Shown here: positions 57,839 through 64,000 of the stretch, piece after piece
Layout: each line of letters starts with the position of its first letter
Position numbering within the stretch: position 1 is the stretch's first letter
From: Protofrankia sp963555925
GTDB lineage: Bacteria > Actinomycetota > Actinomycetes > Frankiales > Frankiaceae
DNA: 64,000 nucleotides
Reading direction: 5' to 3'
Assembly (NCBI GenBank): GCA_963555925.1
Contig: CAUVXJ010000044.1
Span: forward strand, 1 to 64,000
Position numbers and translations under genes: made by a program
Notes under the pieces: generated by a model
Seen by the model: only the letters and a program-made list of their open reading frames with translations
Database searches by the model: none
What the model was told of the DNA's origin: nothing

Positions 57839-59537
57839 CCACCGACCGACCGGCACCGACAACGCCGACCACGGCCGCACCGAGCAGGTAGCCACCAGGC
57901 CGGGCGATGTTGTCGGTGACCGCGAGGTCGGTGAACAGCGCCATGTAGAGGATGTAGGGCGCGGCGGCGACGGCCAGCCACTCCAGCCGGCCCGCCAGCA
58001 CGGCGAGCACCACGAGCAGCAGGCCGTACCAGGGCTGTACCGGGGTTGCAACCAGGAAGGCCGTCCCGAACAGCCACAGGGCGCCACGTTCGGCGCCGAC
58101 CCGGTCCGGACCGGACCGCCATATCGCGATCATGACCGCGGCCAGCACGACCCCCGCGACGGCCTTGGCCGATGTGCCGGTCAGACCGATCAGACCCAAC
58201 AGGAGGAACCGGCCGCCGTCCTGATACCCCTCGACCGACAGGTACTGCGGTAAGAAGCCGAGGACGTCGGTTCCCACCACGGCGACGTGGGGCAGGTAGG
58301 ACAGGGCGACCACACCGATCGCCGAGGTGAGCACCACCAGACGGNNNNNNNNNNNNNNNNNNNNNNNNNNNNNNNNNNNNNNNNNNNNNNNNNNNNNNNN
58401 NNNNNNNNNNNNNNNNNNNNNNNNNNNNNNNNNNNNNNNNNNNNNNNNNNNNNNNNNNNNNNNNNNNNNNNNNNNNNNNNNNNNNNNNNNNNNNNNNNNN
58501 NNNNNNNNNNNNNNNNNNNNNNNNNNNNNNNNNNNNNNNNNNNNNNNNNNNNNNNNNNNNNNNNNNNNNNNNNNNNNNNNNNNNNNNNNNNNNNNNNNNN
58601 NNNNNNNNNNNNNNNNNNNNNNNNNNNNNNNNNNNNNNNNNNNNNNNNNNNNNNNNNNNNNNNNNNNNNNNNNNNNNNNNNNNNNNNNNNNGCCGGCCAC
58701 GGCGGCGCGTCGCGCCGAGGGCCGCCACGGTGAGCCGCCCGGGTCACCGATGCGCGGTGCCAGTAACGCCAGCCCACCCACAGCGGCCAGCGCCGCCACC
58801 ACGTCGACATGCGCGTCGATGCCGATGTCCAGGCCGGCCAGCGGCGTCCAGGCATAGGCTGCGGCAAGCCGGGGATCGCGGCCCGATACCGCCAGCGTCC
58901 GCATCAGCAGCACGGTCAGCGCCAGTGACGCCAGCGCCGCATAGAACTGGACCTTGTGCTCGCGCGGCGGACCGGGCAGGTAGTGCACGACGGTGAAGTA
59001 CGCCTGGGCGACCGGCGGGTAGATCGTGTGCGCCCGCGGGTAGTTGAGCCGCGTGCATCCCGGGCCCCGGCCGATCGCGGCGCAGCCGCCATCGTCGGGC
59101 CACAGCCAGGCATCGTGCAGGTGAGCCAGCTCCGGCGAGTCCGTCGCGTACCGGTACGGGTCGATCCCGGACGCCTGCACCCGGCTGTCCCAGACATAGC
59201 GGTAGAGGTCGTCACTCATCCGCGGCCCGGATGTGATCGCAAGGCCGTGCACCGCGACGGCGCCGGCCAGCAGCAGGCCCGCGGCCACCCGCCGGGGCGC
59301 CACGCGGATCAGCAGCACCACCCCGAGCGCGGCCGCCGCCCACCAGCCGAGGGTCAGGTACAGCACGGGTGCCCGGCCCGGCAGCGGGCCCGGCTGGGCG
59401 ATGACCGCGTATTCCAGGCCGAGCACGCCGACCAGCGCCGCCGATGCCGTGACCATCGCCCACCGGGAACGTGGTCGACCCACGCCGGGCTGCAGGTGTG
59501 GCCGGGCCGTGGCGTCCGTGATCATGTCCGCGCTCAT
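57753..59537 (-). CDS. GT87-like polyprenol-dependent mannosyltransferase, gapped
   Basis: A multi-pass membrane glycosyltransferase of the GT-C fold, interrupted by 347 Ns at 58345-58691 with the frame open on both sides. The first loop (MSDDLYRYVWDSRVQASGIDPYRY) carries the catalytic acidic residues, and VQPWYGLL is typical of GT87/DUF2029 proteins. The ATG at 59537 overlaps the stop of the methyltransferase gene (ATGA). The C-terminal tail overlaps the convergent synthetase gene. The middle of the protein cannot be read. Confidence 0.82.
   Translation of the reverse strand: MSADMITDATARPHLQPGVGRPRSRWAMVTASAALVGVLGLEYAVIAQPGPLPGRAPVLYLTLGWWAAAALGVVLLIRVAPRRVAAGLLLAGAVAVHGLAITSGPRMSDDLYRYVWDSRVQASGIDPYRYATDSPELAHLHDAWLWPDDGGCAAIGRGPGCTRLNYPRAHTIYPPVAQAYFTVVHYLPGPPREHKVQFYAALASLALTVLLMRTLAVSGRDPRLAAAYAWTPLAGLDIGIDAHVDVVAALAAVGGLALLAPRIGDPGGSPWRPSARRAAVAGXXXXXXXXXXXXXXXXXXXXXXXXXXXXXXXXXXXXXXXXXXXXXXXXXXXXXXXXXXXXXXXXXXXXXXXXXXXXXXXXXXXXXXXXXXXXXXXXXXXXXXXXXXXXXXXXXXXXRLVVLTSAIGVVALSYLPHVAVVGTDVLGFLPQYLSVEGYQDGGRFLLLGLIGLTGTSAKAVAGVVLAAVMIAIWRSGPDRVGAERGALWLFGTAFLVATPVQPWYGLLLVVLAVLAGRLEWLAVAAAPYILYMALFTDLAVTDNIARPGGYLLGAAVVGVVGAGRSVVSARARSSRPGSCRRRGRCRSCRSPWPR
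58345..58691. other. Assembly gap
   Basis: 347 unknown bases within the GT87-like gene. The frame is the same on both sides at this length, but gap lengths in drafts are often estimates. Confidence 0.98.
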
Positions 59538-60196
59538 GTCCATCTGCCGGCGGTGGACACCAGCCGGGCGAAATGCCGACCGGAGCACTGCCACGTCTCG
59601 CCGACGCGCAGGTTCGCGGTTGCGGCGAGCGGCCCCATCCCGTTGACGCTGACGCCCGCCCAGCGAAACGGCGCGCTGACCAGGCCGCCGGCTTCCAACC
59701 GCGTCCAGTACGCCCCGCTCGGGGTGCCCGGCGGGTCGAGCTCGACCAGAACCGAGCCCCCCGGTGCCAACAACCGCGCGACGCGCGCCAGCAGGCGTCG
59801 CGGCTGCCCGCCGATCCCGATGTTGCCGTCGATCAGCAGCACCTCACGCCAGCGCCCTTCCCCCGGCAATGGACCGAACACGTCACGGCACAACGCCGAC
59901 GCACCCGTCCGCCGGGCCAACCCGACAGCGAACGGCGCCACGTCGATGCCGAGCGCGGGAACCCCGCGGGAGGCCAGGCCGGCGGTCAGGCGCCCCGGCC
60001 CACAACCGACGTCCAGAGTCGGCCCGGTGCACCGAGCCAAGATCAACTCGTCCGCAGGGGCAGGAGCGCCCAGCCACGCGGCAACCGGCAGCCGCCTGCG
60101 CCCACGGCGGCCCGTCGCCCACAGCGCGGACTCCGACGAACGCAAAGCGGTCTCGTAGACGGTGGCCGGGCGCAGGCCGACCGACCGAGCACTCAC
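59534..60196 (-). CDS. Class I SAM-dependent methyltransferase
   Basis: A 220-aa protein with motif I LDVGCGPGRLT, GIDVAPFAVGLAR, the LLIDGNIGIGGQP stretch and VLVELDPPG. It overlaps both neighbours (GTGA with the DUF2064 gene, ATGA with the GT87-like gene), so it belongs firmly to the envelope-glycosylation operon. The substrate may be the glycolipid made by the operon. Confidence 0.9.
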   Translation of the reverse strand: MSARSVGLRPATVYETALRSSESALWATGRRGRRRLPVAAWLGAPAPADELILARCTGPTLDVGCGPGRLTAGLASRGVPALGIDVAPFAVGLARRTGASALCRDVFGPLPGEGRWREVLLIDGNIGIGGQPRRLLARVARLLAPGGSVLVELDPPGTPSGAYWTRLEAGGLVSAPFRWAGVSVNGMGPLAATANLRVGETWQCSGRHFARLVSTAGRWT

Positions 60197-60831
60197 CGGG
60201 ACGCCCCGACACGTTCCCGTGCCCGTGCCGCGGCGGCGAACCGCCCGGCAGGTGCCAGCCTGGCAACCGGCTCCACGTCGGCGGCGGTGTCGACGTCACG
60301 AAGCGCCGGCAGCTCGGCCACGGTGAGGTTCGCCGCGCGCAGCCGGGCGTGCTGGAGCGCCCCGGTCCGCGCTGTCGAGGTGGGGATGCCACGCACGACG
60401 CAACCGTCGGCGCGGCGCAGCCCGAGCGCCCACCAGCCGCCGTCGAGCGCCCGGCCGAACACGGCGTCGGCCTGCTCCAACGCCTGGCATGCCGCGACGA
60501 GCACACCGGCGCTGACCTGTGGCGTGTCCATCCCGATCAGAAGGGCCGGCTCGCCCGACGCGGTGTCGAAGGCGGCGGCGAGGCGTTCGTCGAACGGTCC
60601 GTCGACCTGGTCGATCACTGGCACGTCCGGCGGCAGCCAGGCGCCGGGCCTGCCCTCGAGCACGACCAGCGGCCGGGCGCCGTGGCGCCGACATGCCTCG
60701 ACGACGGTGTCCAGGGTGTCTGCGAGCGCGGCCGCGGCCAACGCGGCTGCCTCGGCCGGACTGTACGGGGGGGTGAGCCGGGTCTTGACCTTCCCGGGCA
60801 CCGGTTCCTTGGCGATGACCAGCAGCCTCAC
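60193..60831 (-). CDS. DUF2064/TIGR04282-family glycosyltransferase-like protein
   Basis: A 212-aa nucleotidyltransferase-like protein. It begins LLVIAKEPVPGKVKTRL, the hallmark of the family, followed by IGMDTPQVS and a GGWWALGLRR motif. Members are annotated as arsenosugar-type glycosyltransferases and often sit with GT2 and methyltransferase genes. The GTG at 60831 overlaps the GT2 stop (GTGA). Confidence 0.9.
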   Translation of the reverse strand: MRLLVIAKEPVPGKVKTRLTPPYSPAEAAALAAAALADTLDTVVEACRRHGARPLVVLEGRPGAWLPPDVPVIDQVDGPFDERLAAAFDTASGEPALLIGMDTPQVSAGVLVAACQALEQADAVFGRALDGGWWALGLRRADGCVVRGIPTSTARTGALQHARLRAANLTVAELPALRDVDTAADVEPVARLAPAGRFAAAARARERVGASR

Positions 60832-61574
60832 GCCAGCCGTCCCAGCACCGCGGACATGTCCCGGATCGTGCGGACCGTACCCAGCGCGGTTCCGGTGACC
60901 TTGGACCGGCCGCGGCGGGGCAGATAGCCGACGTCGAGCTCGACGATGCGCCACTGCGCCGCCGCCGCCAGCGCGATGAGCTCAAGCGGGTAGCCGAACC
61001 GTCGGTCGGTGACACCGAGCGCGAGCAGGTCCTCGCGACGGGCTGCCCGCATCGGGCCGATGTCGCAGACCGGCACCCGGACACGCCGGCGAAGTTCCCG
61101 GGCGACCACCGCGTTACCGACCCGTGCATGCAACGGCCACGCGCGGGCCACCGTCGGCCGGCGCCGGCCGAGCACGAGATCGGCACTGCCGGCGTCGACC
61201 GGCCCGACCAGACGCGGCAGGTCCCTCGGGTCGAGGGAGGCATCCGCGTCGCAGACACAGACGACCGGTGCGGTGGCCGCGAGCAGGCCGGCGTGCACCG
61301 CCGAGCCGTAGCCGCGTTCGGGCACGTGCACCACGTGTGCGCCCAACTCCCGGGCGATGGTCGGCGAGCCGTCGGTGGAACCGTTGTCCGCCACGATCGG
61401 CCGGTAGCCGGCGGGCATGCGCGCCAGCACCCACGGCAGGGCGGCGGCTTCGTCCAGACAGGGCAGGACGACATCCACAGCAACACTCGGGGTGACATCC
61501 ACGGCGACATCCACAGTGACAAGGCCGTCGTCGTCGACGATGACGTCGCCGCCGATCTGACTTTCAGTAACCAT
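60828..61574 (-). CDS. Family 2 glycosyltransferase
   Basis: About 248 aa. The GT-A fold is clear: DVVLPCLDEAAALPWVL, DNGSTDGS and the DxD-type DADASLD. The N-terminus carries a Val-Asp-rich repeat (DVTVDVAVDVT) before the fold, encoded by repeated gacatccac-like units at 61480-61520. ATG at 61574 is chosen; GTG at 61595 is also in frame, and neither has a ribosome site. It heads the leftward glycosylation operon. Confidence 0.9.
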   Translation of the reverse strand: MVTESQIGGDVIVDDDGLVTVDVAVDVTPSVAVDVVLPCLDEAAALPWVLARMPAGYRPIVADNGSTDGSPTIARELGAHVVHVPERGYGSAVHAGLLAATAPVVCVCDADASLDPRDLPRLVGPVDAGSADLVLGRRRPTVARAWPLHARVGNAVVARELRRRVRVPVCDIGPMRAARREDLLALGVTDRRFGYPLELIALAAAAQWRIVELDVGYLPRRGRSKVTGTALGTVRTIRDMSAVLGRLA

Positions 61575-61737
61575 ACTCGGCAGTTTAGTCACCAATTGTG
61601 GCGGAATTCATTACAGAACACGGAACATCAGCCCCGAAATATCTGGAATGTGCGCCCTGGGCCACGCAGATATTACGAGCCGGGGACAGCCGGGGACGAC
61701 AGCACCTGCGGGCCGGCACGCGCACTACCGTGAGCGG

Positions 61738-62442
61738 GTGGTGTGCGTACTGCTCGTCGAGGACGATCCGACCGTCGCCGACGTCGTCGACCGTTATCTG
61801 TCGCATGCCGGCTTCGACGTCGTCCGGGCGGCTGACGGCCCGTCCGCGCTGGCCGCGGCTGTCGATCGGCCGCCGGACCTGGTCGTGCTGGACCTCATGC
61901 TGCCCGGGATCGGTGGACTGGAGGTGTGCCGGCGCCTGCGGGAACACCGTCTGGTCCCGGTCGTCATGCTGACCGCGCTGGGCGAGGAGTCCGACCGCAT
62001 CGCCGGGCTGGAGACCGGTGCCGACGACTATGTCACCAAACCCTTCTCGCCGCGTGAACTCGTACTGCGCGTCCAGTCGGTGTTGCGGCGCACGCTGGAG
62101 CCGCCGCCGGCGGGCCGCGGCGTGCTGCGGACCGGACGTCTCGTCATCGACGTCGCCGCGCGGACGGCTACCCGCGACGGCGAGCCACTCGCGTTGACCG
62201 TCCGGGAATTCGACCTGCTCGCCTTCCTCCTGGCGCACCCCTGCGAGGCGTTCTCCCGGCCGGCACTGCTCGAACAGGTGTGGGGCTGGACCTTCGGCGA
62301 CCCCTCGACGGTGACCGTCCACATCCGACGGCTACGGGAGAAGATCGAGGACGACCCGACCGCGCCGCAGGTGCTGGTGACCGTCTGGGGCGTCGGGTAC
62401 CGGTGCGAGGCGAGCCGCGTGCGGGCCGTGGACCCGGCATGA
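61738..62442 (+). CDS. OmpR/PhoB-family response regulator
   Basis: About 234 aa. The receiver domain has the acidic pair in LVEDDP, the phospho-acceptor Asp52 in VVLDLMLPG and Lys in YVTKPFSP. A winged-helix output domain follows (LTVREFDLLAFLLAHP, VHIRRLREKIEDDP, VWGVGYR). GTG at 61738 or 61741 is the start; no ribosome site is seen. It overlaps the kinase gene (ATGA) and is divergent from the glycosylation operon, which it may control. Confidence 0.93.
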   Translation: MVCVLLVEDDPTVADVVDRYLSHAGFDVVRAADGPSALAAAVDRPPDLVVLDLMLPGIGGLEVCRRLREHRLVPVVMLTALGEESDRIAGLETGADDYVTKPFSPRELVLRVQSVLRRTLEPPPAGRGVLRTGRLVIDVAARTATRDGEPLALTVREFDLLAFLLAHPCEAFSRPALLEQVWGWTFGDPSTVTVHIRRLREKIEDDPTAPQVLVTVWGVGYRCEASRVRAVDPA

Positions 62443-63671
62443 CGGCGTTTCTGGAGATCGCCGGGATCGCGCTCGGCTGCTCGCTGGCCGCGACTGTGCT
62501 GGCCGTACCCCTGCTGCGGCTGCGGCTGCTGTGGCGCGCATCGGTGCGGATCTGGGGCGCGGCTGTGGTCGTCGTCGGAGTCGGCGCGATGGCGGCCGGT
62601 GTCGCCGGGACCGCGGAGGCGATGTTCCTCTCCAACCACGATCTCGATGTCGTGCTCATCGTGCTCGCCGTGTCCGCGGTGGCCGCGACGACGACGACGC
62701 TCTGGCTGGGACGCCCGGTGGCCCGGGCATCGGTGACCCTCACCGACGCGGCCGGCCACCTCGGTGAGGACGGCTACCGACCGTCGCGGGCGACCCCGCC
62801 GACGGCCGAGCTCGCGGCGATCGCCCGCGCGCTGGACGACACCCACGTCCGGCTGGTCGCGGCCCGGGAGCGGGAGCGGGCGTTGGAAGCCAGCCGGCGC
62901 GAGCTGGTCGCGTGGGTCAGCCACGACCTGCGCACGCCGATCGCCGGCATCCGCGCCACCGCCGAGGCCCTCGACGACGGGGTGGTCACCGACGCCGCCA
63001 CCGTGGCCCGCTACCACCGCACCATGGTGCGCGCCTGTGAACGCCTCACCACCATGGTCGACGACCTGTTCGAGCTGTCCCGGCTCCACGCCGGGACCCT
63101 TGAGCTGACATTGGAGCGCGTCGCGCTCAGTGATGTCATCTCCGATGCGGTCGCCGCCGCCGATCCGCTCGCCCGCGCCAAGGGCGTACTGCTCCACGGC
63201 GACGCCGACAGCACCGCCAAGGTCGAGATCGATGTGGCCGAGGTAGGCAGGGTCCTGACCAATCTGCTGGTGAACGCCATCCGGCACACGCCGAGCGACG
63301 GTACGGTCGCGGTGACCGGCCAGGTGGCCGACCGGCGCGCCGTGCTCGCGGTCGCGGACAGTTGCGGCGGCATTCCCGAGACCGACCTGGGCAGACTGTT
63401 CGAAACCGGCTTCCGGGGTGAGACCGCGCGCACGCCACGCGGGCTCGCTGACAGTGCTGGTACCGGCACTATCAGCGCCCGAAACAGCCCGCACGACAGC
63501 CGACATGACCACCGACAACATGATCAAGAGGTGCGCGCCGATCAGGGCAGCCGGTCCGGCCTCGGGCTGGCGATCGTGCGCGGCATCGTCGAGGCACACG
63601 GCGGCGACGTGACCGTACACAACATCGCCGGCGGCTGCCGGTTCGTCGTGGCGCTGCCGCTCACCGCGTGA
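62439..63671 (+). CDS. Sensor histidine kinase
   Basis: A 410-aa kinase with three hydrophobic segments in the first 95 residues and almost no extracellular loop, a HAMP-like linker, HisKA with His162 in WVSHDLRTP, and HATPase motifs NLLVNAIRHTP, ADSCGGIP and SGLGLAIV. An Arg/His/Asp/Gln-rich insert of about 35 residues sits between the F and G2 boxes (around residues 335-370). The small sensor region suggests that it detects membrane state. Confidence 0.92.
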   Translation: MTAFLEIAGIALGCSLAATVLAVPLLRLRLLWRASVRIWGAAVVVVGVGAMAAGVAGTAEAMFLSNHDLDVVLIVLAVSAVAATTTTLWLGRPVARASVTLTDAAGHLGEDGYRPSRATPPTAELAAIARALDDTHVRLVAARERERALEASRRELVAWVSHDLRTPIAGIRATAEALDDGVVTDAATVARYHRTMVRACERLTTMVDDLFELSRLHAGTLELTLERVALSDVISDAVAAADPLARAKGVLLHGDADSTAKVEIDVAEVGRVLTNLLVNAIRHTPSDGTVAVTGQVADRRAVLAVADSCGGIPETDLGRLFETGFRGETARTPRGLADSAGTGTISARNSPHDSRHDHRQHDQEVRADQGSRSGLGLAIVRGIVEAHGGDVTVHNIAGGCRFVVALPLTA

Positions 63672-63725
63672 TGTTTTCCCGGCTCGTAAGGATTCAACGC
63701 CCTACCCGGCTATACCGTCGCCGTT

Positions 63726-64000
63726 GTGCGGATCCTCGTCACCGGCGGCGCCGGGTTCATCGGCTCTCACCTCGTCCAAGCCCTGGTACAGGCCGGTGAG
63801 CAGGTCCGGGTGCTCGACGCGCTGCACCCGGCGATCCACCGAGGACGCCCGCTCCCGACCGAGGGTGTCGATCTTGTCGTCGGCGACGTGCGGGATGCCG
63901 ACACGGTGGACGCCGCACTCGACGGGGTGGACGCCGTGTGCCACCTGGCCGCCATGGTCGGCCAGGGTGTCGACCTCGGGGACCTGCCGGCCTACACCTC
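63726..64000 (+). CDS. NAD-dependent epimerase/dehydratase, 5' part only
   Basis: Starts GTG at 63726 with the Rossmann motif LVTGGAGFIGSHLV and continues VRDADTVDAALDGVDAVCHLAAMVG, cut by the window end. It belongs to the extended SDR (sugar-nucleotide epimerase) family. A tatacc box 10 bases upstream suggests a leaderless transcript. It likely joins the glycosylation functions nearby. Confidence 0.9.
   Translation, partial: MRILVTGGAGFIGSHLVQALVQAGEQVRVLDALHPAIHRGRPLPTEGVDLVVGDVRDADTVDAALDGVDAVCHLAAMVGQGVDLGDLPAYT

Noticed and set aside
1..64000. tRNA or rRNA genes
   Set aside because: I saw no cloverleaf-like sequence with the GGTTCGAATCC-type arm or rRNA motifs; a covariance-model scan would be decisive.

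Overview
The window looks like a chromosome segment of a high-GC actinobacterium, most likely a Frankia or Parafrankia relative. This rests on very high GC, many GTG and TTG starts, ATGA/GTGA gene couplings, an actinobacterial DUF222/HNH gene, a complete Hup/Hyp uptake-hydrogenase locus and actinobacterial lipid-glycosylation genes. It is a draft: 347 Ns lie inside one gene (58345-58691). I ran no database searches, so family calls come from motifs and layout.

Left end (1-7 kb): the 3' end of a DUF222/HNH endonuclease gene, then an IS256-type element with inverted repeats, a probable target duplication and a broken transposase. Next, on the minus strand, are a CHAT-protease/NB-ARC/TPR-like protein of about 1346 aa and a coupled 168-aa partner. 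Hydrogenase locus (6.9-16.9 kb): hupS-hupL-hupC-hupD-hypA run leftward and hypF-hypC-hypD-hypE run rightward from a shared 334-bp promoter region. hypB is absent. The small subunit has Asp where the proximal FeS cluster normally has a Cys.

Candidate conflict or signalling system (17.1-27.4 kb): a Crp-like cyclic-nucleotide regulator is translationally coupled to a class III cyclase-like protein. A divergent 184-aa protein of unknown function follows, then a second CHAT protease, a dynamin-like GTPase and a second large GTPase. I think this is the most interesting set in the window. Two toxin-antitoxin-like pairs follow (Phd/RelE and DUF4258/YgiT-type zinc finger), then a vWA protein and a pentapeptide-repeat protein.

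Middle (30-46 kb): a Tat-exported PhoD phosphatase, a cold-shock protein, a PTP-like phosphatase, an HtrA-like protease, a MarR regulator and an amidohydrolase. A glycosyltransferase / methyltransferase / prenyltransferase-like group follows, then a large membrane protein with a Pro/Thr-rich stalk. After these come an acyl-CoA dehydrogenase / 3-hydroxyacyl-CoA dehydrogenase operon and a TetR regulator.

Right end (46.6-64 kb): a phage-like zinc-ribbon gene, a lipoprotein, a PAS-GAF-SpoIIE-HATPase regulator, a FabG-type reductase, a Mo-oxidoreductase/cytochrome b pair and three adenylate-forming-enzyme relatives, one with a degenerate P-loop. The window closes with an envelope-glycosylation operon (GT2, DUF2064, methyltransferase, GT87-like) divergent from a two-component system, and the start of an NAD-dependent epimerase gene. 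Short in-frame and intergenic tandem repeats occur throughout, and one palindrome appears at two distant intergenic sites.
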